Shown: piece after piece, positions 49,666-61,593 of the stretch
How positions within the stretch are numbered: position 1 is the first letter of the stretch
Layout of the letters: each line of letters starts with the position of its first letter
From: Coffea arabica
Lineage: Eukaryota; Streptophyta; Magnoliopsida; Gentianales; Rubiaceae
NCBI RefSeq assembly: GCF_036785885.1
Contig: NC_092322.1
Span: 40,197,994-40,261,993, forward strand
Length of the DNA stretch: 64,000 nt
Reading direction: 5' to 3'
The notes under the pieces: model-generated
The model's database searches: none
The model's input: the letters and a program-made list of their open reading frames with translations, nothing else
Told to the model about the DNA's origin: nothing
Program-made: the position numbers and the translations under genes

Positions 49666-52600
49666 TTAGGGCTGTGTTGCATTGTTGCGTGCTTTTCCGA
49701 AACTCCCACGGCAATGATATATTTTTCATCATTGCACCAGGGAAACGGAAAAAAACCTCACGCTTGGATAAGATTCCAGATAGCCCTCTTGTGCTGCCAC
49801 AAGCTCCAGACTGTAAACATTGTGGAGCAAAAAGATTTCATTTAGAGCCCCCCAATTTCTGTTGTTCCGGAGGAGAGGTTTCTGTCGTCATCCCAGTCAT
49901 GCCTTATAGCCTTTACCGTCTTTTTTCTGGTGTGGACGAGGAATCAGTGGAGTTTAGGAAGAACGCTCGTACCTACAACAATAACGTGGCTTTTACATCT
50001 TTTGGTGCCAAATATGACCATGAATTAACAAAAAACACCAAGGGAGTTTACACCTTTCGAGTTCAGGGACAGGTCTACCATCTACTGAATGGCTTAGTTT
50101 CTCAGAACAATCAACCAACAGGGATTCAGTTGTACTTTTATGATCAAGAAGAGGAATTGTCTAAAAGGCTCAGCAGCTCACCCAGGTTACGCGAGAGTAC
50201 CCTCCGTCTCTTAATGCGAATCTTAGAGTCTAACCCTTACACTAAGTTCTTTAAGAACCTTCGGCATGTTAACAATCTTGAAGATCATAGGATCGTTCTT
50301 AATTGTAACCCTGAGCTGGATCAAAGGGTATATAACTTGCCCACTTCGTCTCAAGTTGCTGCAATTTGGACTGAATCTGAAGATGAGGCACTTGAAAGAA
50401 ATGCTCACATTCAAGTTTATACCCACTCAAACACCAGCCATAGGATACAACACTATTTTTCATGCTATGATACATTGCAGTATCCTCTCCTGTTTCCACA
50501 TGGTGAGTCTGGTTGGCATCATGGTATCTTAAGAAATTCTGCTTCTAGGAAACGAAAAAGAAGCTCTTCGGATGATGTTGATCTTCCTGATGCTTCTTTA
50601 ATAGGGACTGCATCAGACCTTATTCGCCTAGAACAAGAAGGCAAGTCTAACTTATATGTTCTGCTAGCTTTTTTGTTTCCGTTAGCTTATTAAGTTTGTG
50701 TATAAATTATTTGTATGTTTTGCTTTTCCTTGCTTAGCTGCTGAGCGTGGAAAAAAGGAACGCCTGACTGTCTCTGCTAGGGAATATTATTGTTACTTGC
50801 TTCAGATGAGAGAAGCGGATAGGTCCATGTTGTTGCACACCGGCCGGTTGTTGCAACAGTTTGTTGTGGATATATATGTTAAGATTGAGACATCTAGGCT
50901 TGACTTCCATAGAAAAAATCAGAATGATATTAGAACAGAAATTCTCCAGGGTGTCATGGATAGTATAGCTGCAGGAAAGAGTGAGGGGAAGCAAGTAGGC
51001 CGGAGGGTATATCTTCCATCTTCCTTTATTGGCGGCCCCAGAGATATGCGGCGCCGTTATGTGGATGCAATGGCGTTAGTTCAAAAATTTGGCAAACCCG
51101 ATCTGTTCATTACTATGACATGCAATACCCAATGGAAAGAGATTCAAGAAAATTTAAAATATGGAGAATCGGCACAGGAAAGGCCAGATCTGGTTTCTAG
51201 GGTGTTTAGAGCAAAGTTTGAGATGCTCAAGGCTGAAATACTTAAGAAAAAAATATTCGGTGAAGTTGCAGCGTGCGTTCATGTAATTGAATTCCAGAAA
51301 AGAGGCCTTCCCCATGCTCACATACTCTTGATTCTTAAGCCTGAATATAAGCTGTTAAGTCCAGAAGCTTATGACCGAATTGTTTCTGCTGAGATCCCAG
51401 ATCCGGATAGCCAAAAATATTTATACTCTCTTGTTGTCAGGCATATGATGCATGGCCCTTGTGGACAGTTGAAGCCTGATAATGTTTGCATGAAAAATGG
51501 GTTTTGCAAGAACCATTTTCCAAAAGATTACTGTGACTTCACTATCCATTCAGAAGATTCCTATCCACATTATAGACGTCGAAGGAATGGTCCAACTGTA
51601 AGAGTGCGCAAACAGTTATTAGATAACCGCTGGGTTGTCCCGTATAATCCTTACCTTCTTGCGCTGTTTGATTGCCACATGAATGTTGAGGTTTGCTCAA
51701 CTGTCAAGCTGGTCAAGTATTTATACAAATATGTCTACAAGGGCCATGACCGTGTAAGCTTTCATGTTCATTCTGGTTCTGGCCCTGAAGACATTGACGA
51801 AATCAATGAGTTCCAGTCCGGAAGATGGGTTGCTGCTGCAGAGGCATTTTGGCGTATCTACAGATTTTCACTAAATGAAATGACTCCCTCTGTTTACACT
51901 CTTCAATTACACCTTCCAGGACAACAAATGATTTCTTTCCATAAAAATACTGATCTTGCTGACCTTTTGGACCGTGCCGCTTTTAAAAAGACCATGCTTA
52001 CACAGTTTTTTCGTATGAACCGGACCAATAAAGCAGCTCAGAAGCTTAATTGCTTGTATCGTGAATTCCCTGAATATTTTGTTTGGAAGCCAGAGAAAAA
52101 AAAATGGTCTCAGAGGAAACGAAAAAAGGTGATTGGTAGAATGGTGACTGTAAGTCCAATTGAAGGTGAACGTTATTATCTTAGGCTGCTACTGTCTCAT
52201 GTTCGTTCTCCCAAATCCTTTAAGGATCTTTTGACTATTAATGGCAAGCTTGCATTATCGTATAGAGAGGCTGCCTTTCAGATGGGTCTTCTCCAATCTG
52301 ATACTCATGTAGAGGACACTCTTGATGATGCAGTGGCATTTCAAATGCCATATTCACTGAGGACTTTATTTGCAATTTTGTTGGTTTACTGCTCGCCCAG
52401 TGATCCAAAGTCATTGTGGGAAAAATATGAGGCTGCCCTGTCTTCTGATTTTGAAAGAAATAAAGATCTTTCTGGTTACGATTCAGAAGAAGTTAGGAGG
52501 CGTGTTCTGCAAGATATTAATAAAATGTTGGAACAAATGGGAAAAAATGTTGGTGATTACCATCTTGTGCCTGACAACTTTCACCTTGCTCCTGATGAAC

Positions 52601-54175
52601 AGGTTGCAAAAGAAATTCAGAATGAACGAAATATTCCATTTACTGAGGAGGACTTACTTTTGTCTTCGAAGTTGAACATAGGTCAGAGACATGCCTATGA
52701 TGTTATTATGTCTGAAGTTCTCTCTTCAGGGAGTAAAAGTTTTTTTGTTGACGGGCCTGGTGGAACAGGAAAGACATTCCTTTATCGTTCCATTCTTGCA
52801 ACGCTCAGGTCTCGTGGTCTCATAGCAATAGCTGTTGCTTCGTCTGGTGTGGCTGCTTCTATTCTTCCGGGAGGCCGGACTGCGCACTCGCGCTTTAAAA
52901 TTCCTTTGGATGTGTCCGCAAACAAAATTTGCCAGATTAGCAAACAAAGCTCTGTTGCAAGGCTGATCACGCTTGCTAAGCTAATTCTCTGGGATGAAGC
53001 ATCCATGACTAAAAAAGATACTGTTGAAGCATTTGACTTGTTACTAAAGGATGTCATGGATTCTAATAAACCTTTTGGAGGTAAGGTTGTGGTTTTTGGA
53101 GGTGACTTCCGACAAACCTTGCCTGTTATACCAAATGCTTCAAGGGACCAACAGATTGAGGCTAGCTTTGTTCATTCACCTTTATGGAGAACTCTTCAGA
53201 AAATAACTTTAGAGGAGAATATGCGCGCTATTTCAGATCCCCAATACTCAGAGTTTCTTTTGAGAGTAGGAGAGGGACATGAGCCAGAAGATGACGAGGG
53301 GAAAATATCTCTGCGTAAGGACATATTAATTCCATTTGATACTAAAGATGGCTCGCTTAATAGGTTAGTACACGTTCCACAATCTTAGCTTACATTATTT
53401 GCATTTTTTCATGCTTAGTATATACATGTATATCTAACCAGCCTCTTATTTACTTAGGTTGATAGGCTTCGTCTTTTCAGACCTGCATGCTTATTCGATC
53501 GATCCATACGCAATGATCAACAGGTGTATCCTTACGCCGAAGAATTCCTGTGTTGATGACATCAATGATGTGCTCATTGATCGTTTCCCTGGACAAGCTT
53601 TTGTTTTCATGAGTACAGACAGGACTCTCAATGAAAAAGATCAGGGAGATTATCAAGACTTCCTGAACTCTTTGAATCCAAAAGGATTACCCCCCCATAA
53701 ATTAGTCTTAAAGGAAAACTGTCCGGTCATTCTGCTTAGGAACCTAAATCCCGCAGAGGGATTGTGCAACGGAACACGGCTTATTTGCAAACACCTTAGA
53801 CAACATGCCCTTTGTGCAGAAATTGCAGTAGGCCAACATCGAGGCAAGAGAGTGATTCTGCCTAGGATTCCCCTTCAAACATCTGATAATGAAAAAAATG
53901 GCATTCCTTTTAAACGAACACAGTTTCCAGTGAAGCTGTGCTTTGCCATGACCATCAATAAGTCACAGGGCCAGACATTAGATCGAGTTGGTATCTATCT
54001 ACGTGAACCCGTGTTCTCACACGGACAATTATACGTTGCTTTGTCTCGGGCTAAAATGTCCAGTGCAGTTAGAGTCCTTATAATGCCACCAACATTTTTT
54101 GCTACTAAAACTGTACCTGAATCTAGAACAAGGAATGTTGTCTACCGTGACATCCTTGAATTAGCTGCTAAATGA
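48840..54175 (+). CDS. Helitron RepHel transposase, five exons, 1,635 aa
   Basis: Exons by splice consensus: 48840-49386, 49487-49603, 49741-50640, 50738-53363, 53458-54175. They total 4,908 nt, exactly 1,636 codons with the stop, without any in-frame break. The intron after exon 3 is GC-AG (GCAAGT donor). Residues 1-220 are polar and basic. A CKHCGAKRFH...CC cluster follows near 250, then the Helitron-like N region (MPYSLYRLFSGVDEESVEFR, YPLLFPHGESGW). The HUH nuclease has FITMTCNTQW, RGLPHAHILLIL (about 713) and the two tyrosines in KYLYKYVYKGHD (about 850). The Pif1-like SF1B helicase has GPGGTGKT (about 1194), WDEASM, GGDFRQTLP, and INKSQGQTLD with YVALSRAK near the end. In the family, HUH and tyrosines nick and rejoin one DNA strand and the helicase unwinds for rolling-circle transfer. 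All key residues I can see are present. Confidence 0.93.
49625..49662. repeat. TA microsatellite in a transposase intron
   Basis: An (AT)n tract of about 36 bases in the second intron of the RepHel gene. Confidence 0.95.
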
Positions 54176-54323
54176 CTATCTATACTAAGGTATTGCCGGC
54201 TCGGTGGATTTATACACGCCTTTTCTGAATTTGCTAGCAGTTTTTATCTAACTTGCATCTTTATTTGCCTTCTGTTTTTGCTTTACCATGACCTTATGGA
54301 TTTTCGTACACCTTTGGTGCAGA

Positions 54324-56703
54324 ATGGGTGACCTTTTGTTCATTGATGACATCAAGCCTGGAATGAAATCTTGGACAGCTATAGTAACGGTCCAAGAAAA
54401 ATTGAATGTTGGCTCTGCACCCTCCACTCCAACAAAATGGCAAAAGTTTATTTTTGTTGACTCAAATGTATGCTTATATTACTTTTCAAAGCTTGTTATC
54501 AAGATCTATTTTCCCCTGATGCTATGTATCTTTGACAGTTATTAATGCCTTCATTATTTTGTACTAAGTATCCATAAAATAGCCAATTTTCCCTATGGAA
54601 CTTGTTTTTCCAGGGGTCAAAGGTCCAGGGAGTGCTTTTTGACTATGCCATACAGAAAATGGGGCCTAAGCTCAAGCTTTACAAAAAATATCGCATCTCA
54701 AATGCTGAAGTCAGGGCTGCTGCTGAAAGGTTCCAGCTTGATGGACTTAAACTCCAGTGGATTATAAGCACCAAAACTGTTGTTGAAGAAATTGATGAAG
54801 CTGATTCAAGTGTGTTGCCGTTCCACTTTGATTTCACGGCTTATAAAGACCTGCCTCCTTACGTAGACATGAAATATGAAACTGTTGGTCAGTATAAAAC
54901 ACACTTTATCACTTGTTTTCTATTGCACTTATATGAAAGAAAAGTTGTATCTGATTTTTTCTTGCCTGTTCTGCTTAATATAGATGTCATTGGAATAGTC
55001 ATTCATGCATCGGCGATTATTCCAATCCACAAAGATTCACGTGAATTACTGGTGCAAAAATTTTGGCTTGTGAATGAAGAGTAAACTCTTTTCTTGTTCT
55101 TTCTTTGCTGTATTATGACTCCTGAAACAGTTGCCACACTTACCCCGTCATTGTAAAAAATAACAGCCATTTCTCTGTTCTTGCTATTACATAGAATGAA
55201 TCCTATTCTGCTGTCTCTTTGGAATGAGTTCACTGAAAATCAAGGAAAATCTATCACTGATCTGAAAGACAAGCATCCCGTTTTAATATGTCGCAGGCTC
55301 AATGTTGTTATGTACAATGGTAAGTGGAATAATTGTTGCTCCTCATGCATAATTATATGTTATGTTCACCTGCCTTTGTATTAATGCTTTGTCTGGCTAT
55401 CTCTGTCTACTAGGAATTGCTTTGTCAACTAGGAATGACTCAGTTATTCTTGTCAATCCACCAGTCAGAGAAGCTAATCAGCTAAAGCATTGGTTTTTTT
55501 CTTTCCTTCCTGAGATTTTTCCCATATCTTCTCACATGCCATTACTTATCATTTCGTATTACCATTTGCATTCATGCTTTTCAACAGGGCTGCCAGGAAT
55601 GAAAAAAGCTTTGCGGGGCTTCTTCAGGATAACATGCATGCTAAACAAAGTCCTCAGCTATTTCACGAATCACATCAGAAAATTATTTCTATCATTGATG
55701 TTGTACCAACGCAAAAGGTTTGCATTTGTACCCATTTTATATTTTTTCCCCTTTTTCCAGTATGCAGCAAAAAACTAACCTACCTTTTTCTTTTTGTAAT
55801 ACTTTTTAGGTTTCATGGGTTAAGGCATAGATTTCTTTCAAACACATTGTTCAAAAATACTATTACATGGGTTGCATAAAATGCCACCGCATGACTGCTG
55901 CAAACTTTGGAACTACGTTTACTTGCAATCACTGTAATGAGAAACAACAGGCTTCTCCCAGGAAAGCAATCTCGACTTGCAATTCATTGCTTTATGTGAA
56001 AGTACAGGTTTTCCTCAAAGCCAATGTATTGTCTAATCTTAACTCGAGCTTTATTACATACAGGTGTCGCTTTGATGTAGACCTCACTGACCACACTGAT
56101 ACACTCACTGCATCTGTGTTTGGTGACTTAGCTGAAACTTTGCTCACATTTACTGCACTTGAAGCAATGAATTATCACGAAGAGGTTGGATACATATCCA
56201 TAAAAAAGGCTTAAAGAAATTTTGCACAAATCGATGACGCTTTTATTTCTTTTATATATAGAATGCAGAATTGCCGCTAGAAAAAGTCCATCAGGAACTA
56301 CAATCAAAGATGTTCACAATACAGCTAAAGCCAGCAGCTACCAGGGATGGAGGAGGTCATCAGCGTTATACAATTGTCTATTGTTTTGAGGATGCAAGCT
56401 CTGAAGAATCTGCTAACAAGTCTGCAAATCCTAATGTCCAGACTTGTTTTGAGGAAGTTGGCAATACTGTCCCAGCAAGTGTAGCACCAGGTTTGTATGC
56501 GTTTAAAAAAACTTTTATAGCTATACATCCTTAATCTATTAGGTTCACTGATACTTCTCAATAAATTGCTTTTAGAAAACCAAGTTTCTTCATCAAAGGT
56601 GCGAATTCGTCTTGATACAAAGTTTGATCAATCTGAAGATGCAAACGACAATACATCCAAAGACGAGAAGGCATCCATCAGCAAAAAGGCAAAGAAAAAT
56701 TGA
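54324..56703 (+). pseudogene. Helitron RPA70-like ssDNA-binding gene, ten exons, with an in-frame stop
   Basis: Exons: 54324-54467, 54614-54887, 54984-55080, 55195-55319, 55414-55492, 55588-55717, 55810 onward, block from 56064 to about 56184, 56262-56490, 56576-56703. All junctions keep frame. The product has RPA-type OB-fold regions (MGDLLFIDDIKPGMKSWTAI; PFHFDFTAYKDLPPYVD; IGIVIHASAIIPIHKDSREL), a C4 zinc ribbon (CIKCHRM then CNHCNEKQQ) and the following OB strand set (CRFDVDLTDHTDTLTASVFG), ending in a basic tail (SISKKAKKN). Replication protein A coats single-stranded DNA; Helitron copies may help rolling-circle transfer. In exon 7 a TAG at 55828-55830 interrupts VSWVKA*ISFKHIV, and where a donor is expected after QASPR (about 55968) the sequence reads GAAAGC, not GTAAGC, although that intron happens to be open in frame. 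A protein made here would lack the zinc ribbon and the last domain. Confidence 0.8.
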
Positions 56704-57342
56704 TTGCCTTTCCGTTCCTTAGTTTTCTGGCTATGAATTCAGATGTCTATGTCTTTTGCTAATGCTTAAAGCATTCATTTTGCTGCAGCTTTTGAAACTA
56801 TATATCGAACTTATAACCTACCTTTTTGAAGTCTTAGCTTTATCAACCATCTGAACAGATGTCTGACACGTATTGCTATCCCTTATTAGTCATTACATTA
56901 TCTGCTGCAATTCTATATATATTAATTGTCTGACTTTTGTCAATAGCTTGACAGCTTTTAACGTCTAAATGCCTGCTTCCAATTAATGCAAACAACAACT
57001 ATATTCATTGTTGCACACTTGCATTATAGCCAATGCTTCATCCACCTTCCACCAAACTCATTTATATTAAATGCCTCTCTCTCGCTCTTTTTCTCAGCTT
57101 ATTGTTTAAAAATGCTACAGAGTCTATTCATGCATTGTTTGTGTTCTCCTTTCCTTCCAGCTGCTCCTCCCCTTTTTAAGCCTTTTCCTACATAACAAGG
57201 CGTCCAAATGTGCAGCTTCGATGCGAATATATCCAAACATAAACTTTAATCCCAGCTCTTTGTACAGTAGCCAATTCCTCCACCAAACCTTTGTACTTAG
57301 CATTCCTTCCTAACATTTCCCCATACATACTTAGCGGTAGAA
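56704..57342 (+). other. spacer between Helitron genes 2 and 3
   Basis: No coding frame recognised. It should hold the 3' UTR of the RPA-like gene and the promoter of the B3-like gene. Confidence 0.5.
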
Positions 57343-58689
57343 ATGAATGGGAAAAAAAATCCGTTTAAAAGATGGGAGTTAGTTCGAGTTGCCAACAAAG
57401 TGAAGTTTTATCTTCGCACATTTGATCATACAAAGATTCATGCAGCAACCGGTGTTAGAAACCAGGAGGGAAAAATAGTATACTCTGTCGAAAAAAAATT
57501 TGCAGAGGCTTTCCCCATGGTATTTACGTGCATGGGTGAACCATCATTATTTTCACTTGCTTCGGTTAAACAATGGTTGCAAAATATCATCCTTATTTCT
57601 TCACAGGCATTCGTCCCCCAAGGCAAGTATCCTTTCCTGATTACACCACTGTTATAAAATACATGAAAATCTTATTGTTTTTCTTTTTCCCATAGATCCT
57701 CCAAAGATTACTCGAATATTAAATGGACAGCCTTGGTGTTATGTACTCTTTTGCACAGATATGGAGAACCAGGTGCTTTTAATAACCAATTCTGGCTCTT
57801 GGATTACGTTTATCATATATTTACAGATCTCTTCTATTCGCAGGACATTCCTGTGGAAATGTTTCAATATAATGGCTTTGCAGAAGGACAGACCATTACA
57901 GTTAAACATGGCCTTGCTGAATGGAGTCTAAAAATCACAGATCATTGTTTTGGAGGCGAATGGAACCTTTTTTGCAAACACAACTATATTGACCTAAATG
58001 ACATGCTTTTCTTGCGAAAAAGATCAGATTTCATATATGATGCACTGACTTTCTCGAGCAATTGTCTACAAATCTGGACACGCTGGACCTTGCCCTTATC
58101 AATGATCCCTTACGAATTCTTCGTTTCACAAGGAAGCTACAATTCTATTGCTCTTATACTGTGTTCCTATGTTATATATGCACTCACACATTCTTTCCTT
58201 TCATTACAGAAGATATCAAAAGCCAGCCGAGTGCAACTTTGATCACCTCGTCAATCAATCGATTCTTCTCTCACGATCTTATGGCATTAGATGCTTTTTA
58301 CCAAATTTTTTCTTCCGATGCTAAGTATTCAATGGTGTGCGTTTTCTCCCGTTAAACATATCCATGGTTTTCTAATCCACTTCTCCTTTTTTTATCTTTA
58401 TTACACAAATTTGTTTCTTTTCCAGGAAGTTCCCGAGCATGCTCATCCAAGATTACATGAATCAAGAACCCCAACTATGGTCCTCACAAGTGGAACTAAA
58501 AACTATATCATTGGAATGACCGACAACAGATTTCACCAAAACTGGAACAAATTTGTTGATGATCATGGTCTTCACCAAGGAGAAATACTTGTATTCATAC
58601 CCCAGTCCCGTACATCCCTTACTGTTTTAATTTTCGGAATCAACGGCATAGAAATCATGTATCCATGGCATCATACATTTTACCTTTAA
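57343..58689 (+). CDS. Helitron-borne gene with two B3-like DNA-binding domains, six exons
   Basis: Proposed exons: 57343-57519, 57607-57622 (16 nt, followed by a GC donor GCAAGT), 57696-57772, 57844 to about 58150, 58210-58334, 58436-58689. The first B3-like fold runs through exons 3-4: RILNGQPWCYVLF, QDIPVEMFQYNG, ITVKHGLAEWSLKIT, GGEWNLFCKHNYIDLNDMLF, DFIYDALTF. The second is in exon 6: PTMVLTSGTKNYIIGM, RFHQNWNKFVDDHGLHQGEI, LVFIPQSRTSLTVLIF, NGIEIMYPW. The W..F(V)..N/H.L..(G)(D/E) pattern is that of plant B3 domains, most like REM types. Near 58050 the reading seems to jump one frame (from DALTF to EQLSTNLDTLDLALINDPLR), so there may be a frameshift or an unrecognised splice site. The gene ends about 200 bp before the Helitron terminus. 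Role unknown: captured host gene or an accessory DNA-binding factor. Confidence 0.6.
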
Positions 58690-58866
58690 TATATTTGAAT
58701 CTTTGATTACCAAATTAGTTAGCTCTTTACATTTCTCCCATGGTTTTCGTTTGTTAACCAAAACATGTACTTCCAATATAATTTCTGATCTACATTTACT
58801 TATCAGCAATCCCAACTCCTATTTACATAATTTTAACCCTTCATGGGCATTCGCATTTTATATTCC

Positions 58867-58896
58867 ACCGCGCGAAGTGCGGTTTACCTCTCCTAG
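58867..58896 (+). terminator. Helitron 3' terminus: hairpin and CTAG
   Basis: ACCGCGC-GAA-GTGCGGT forms a 7-bp stem with one G-T pair (58867-58883). After 9 bases comes CTAG at 58893-58896, then T. This is the usual plant Helitron 3' end, acting as the strand-transfer termination signal. Confidence 0.92.
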
Positions 58897-59160
58897 TTGT
58901 ATAATAAGTTGTAACATTGTACGAAAATCTACTAAAGCAGTGTGCTACAATTTTGGTTCGGATGTAATGAATTCAATTCTGAGGAATTAAAAATAATAAT
59001 AACTTTAACTTTAATAATATCCATAGATTTGATTACTTAACTCATTTCAAATGTAACAAATATCAGCTAGGAAATAGCAGGTTGGACTTCTAGCTTTGTG
59101 TTTACTGCCCACCATTAGTTATTTAGGGGCCATTGAGCTCCTTCTTGCTGTTAATATTTA

Positions 59161-60517
59161 TGGGAAAATCGTTCAAAAAATCCCTCACATTTTACAAGAT
59201 GACTTTTTTCGTCATTCACTTTTAAAAGTGTAATTTAACATCCCTTACAAATTTATATTGACCAAATTTGATCCCTACCTAGGTTTCCGACTAATTTTTT
59301 GTCGGAATTCATCACGTGACTTGCATGTGATCATTTTTTAAGGACAAAATTATCAAATCAATTTTTACATAATCTGATTCATAGTCCCTCACATTTCACA
59401 AAATGAATTTTTTCATCCCTCACAATTTTCAAAATAAATTTTTTCATCCCTCATTGATCATGTGTACGAAATAGCTTTTTTCTATAAACCCACGTATATG
59501 TATATTTAATTTTATCTAAACAGTATGAATAACATATAATTCATCTCTATTGGATTTTATCTAAACATGCTAATCGTAGTTATACACATTTTATTCAATA
59601 GATCTATAGAGGGGTTTAAAACTAATAATTTTGTTTGAAACCCATGTATATATTTATATGATTTTACCATTTAAACCTATTCAATATTTGTGACCTTTCT
59701 CCTTTGGTAATAATTTATTTATTGAGTTGTATAATAAGATCATCTAATTAATGGGTCCTAACTCGAATTTTATAATTGTGCTAACAAATTTCAATTTAAA
59801 TTTGAAATTTCTACTCGACACATTTAAGACCAACAGTTGAATTACTTGCCTTGTGATTGTTTTAAAATTTGAAAGTGCTAATCATTTATTTCTTTTTGTC
59901 ATACTTTTCTTTTGTTTACTTTTTTTGTCCAAATTTAATTCGATATAAACACTCGATAATATTTAGGATTAAATGTTTTCTTTATTTTCAAATTTTGAGT
60001 AAAAGAAAATGAATATAAGTGAAAAACTAACAATTTTTTTAAACCTATGTATATATCTATTTGATTTCACTTGAGTAGTACGAATAATATGTAATATATC
60101 TTTATTTGATTTCACATGCTATTCATACTATTCAGGTGAAATCAAATAGATATATACATGGATTTAAAAAAAATTATTTACATACATGATCAATAAAAGA
60201 TGAAAAAATTCATTTTGAAAAGTGTGAAGGATGAAAAAGTTTATTTTGTGAAATGTAAGGGACGAAAAAATTTATTTTATGAAATGTGAGAGATTATGAA
60301 TCAAATTATATAAAATTTGATTTGATAATTTTGCCCTTAAAACATGATCACATGCAAGGCACGTGGTGAATTCCGACCAAAATCTAGTCAGAAACGTAAG
60401 TCGGGACGAAATTTGACCAATGTAAATTTGTAAGGAATGTAAAATTGCATTTTTAAAAGTGAAGAACGAAAAAAGTTGTTTTATAAAATGTGAGGAACGT
60501 TTTGAATGATTTTCCCA
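59161..60517. mobile_element. non-autonomous DNA element with about 300-bp terminal inverted arms
   Basis: The ends are TGGGAAAATCGTTCAAAAAA and its near reverse complement TTTTGAATGATTTTCCCA. Homology continues inward for about 300 bp on both sides (left to about 59460, right from about 60184), with phrases such as CCCTCACATTTTACAA / TTTATAAAATGTGAGG and ATCACGTGACTTGCATGTGA / TCACATGCAAGGCACGTGGTG. ATATTTA lies on both sides (59154-59160 and 60518-60524), a 7-bp duplication, or 8 bp if the last A is shared. No transposase. Superfamily not determined (hAT- or Mutator-derived are both possible). Confidence 0.8.
60041..60166. repeat. inner hairpin within the inverted-arm element
   Basis: AAACCTATGTATATATCTAT followed by TTGATTTCAC (60041-60090) pairs with 60117-60166 with about five mismatches in 50, so a second fold is nested between the long arms. 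Confidence 0.75.
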
Positions 60518-61590
60518 ATATTTATGATCAAATTCAATGGCTGTTGATCAAACTTCCTCAATTATCTCCTTAACTGAATTTAAAAGAACTTTAGGGATGC
60601 TAATTATCATCGGTACTGCATGCAAATCGTCATCTGTAGTTTATTATAATCCCATATTCAATTCTGGAGTTAACAAATTTTTTTCCCTAAAAAGTCCCGT
60701 CAACGCCTTAGTAGTCGCATCTACTCCAGGGGTCAATCTACTTTGCTGGAAAGTGGTTTAGGAAAATTGAACAGATCATTCTACACAAATGTTTCCGCTT
60801 CAGTATTCTGTTGTTCTTCTGTTATCACCCTGGCGTGCAACTGAGGTTGCATATTACTAGCAGAAGTTCGGACTTTTTGCTAGTGGTAGAACACAAAGCT
60901 TGTTACGAGTACTAAAAGTTGTATCCATGCCTGTTTTACAAGAAATTGTTCATAAAAAACCAACAGGAAAATGGTTGTGAGTTCTAACAGTTTTACTGAT
61001 TATAATTTGTTGAGATTCTTAATGTCTCAAGGGACAAAGGGTTAGTCATGCTTCGCTGCTTCATTAGCTACAAAAATATCGTTCTTTCAACTAAAAATGA
61101 TGATGCTTCGGTGCTTGCTGTGAGGATTCTCTGGCAATCAAATGGTTCATGACTTTTAGACCATGGAAATGGCCTAAAAGGAGAGAGGACAAGAACATAG
61201 ATAACTTCAAGAAATTCTTGAGCCATCTCAAGTCATAAACAGTTCTGCATCACCATATGCTCAAATTACAAAGCGATTAAACACAAGGAGTAAATATCAA
61301 CCTCAACATAACAAAATCACAAACAAAATCTAGTCATTAACAAGCTCCCGTTTTCCATGTCCCGATCCAAAAGCAAGATATGAAAATTGCACATTGCCAT
61401 AGTTATGTAATTTCCCTAGCTATTACCAGTATGCAGAACTACTTTCAACCTGCGTTTTGTCACTATTACCAGCAGCCATTCCGGAGTTGGATTATGTTAT
61501 TTCCTTGGAACAGCATCAACTACTCCCCATTGGCCGATCACAATTTATTGAAACATTTTCCTGAAGCTTCACCAGCAGACCTCCAAACAA
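60518..61590. other. intergenic, 3' side of the F-box gene
   Basis: No gene recognised. The part close to 61590 is expected to be the 3' UTR of the minus-strand F-box gene. A 74-codon plus-strand frame at 60537-60761 has no domain. Confidence 0.45.
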
Positions 61591-61593
61591 TTT

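Larger units (their letters stand above)
46335..58896 (+). mobile_element. large Helitron with RepHel, RPA-like and B3-like genes
   Basis: The right end is clear: a GC-rich hairpin then CTAG (58893-58896), followed by T. The left end is a proposal: A|TCTATCTATATAGTATTC at 46334/46335, a TC start of the kind common in plant Helitrons. Helitrons have no inverted ends and make no target duplication, so the left end could be tens to hundreds of bases off. All three genes lie on the plus strand. The transposase frame is intact, so the element may still move itself or relatives; the RPA-like gene is damaged. Confidence 0.8.

Noticed and set aside
812..58689. Link between the B3 fragment at 812-1532 and the Helitron B3 gene
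   Set aside because: Both are B3-like, but the readable residues are different and they are about 56 kb apart; no sign that one derives from the other.
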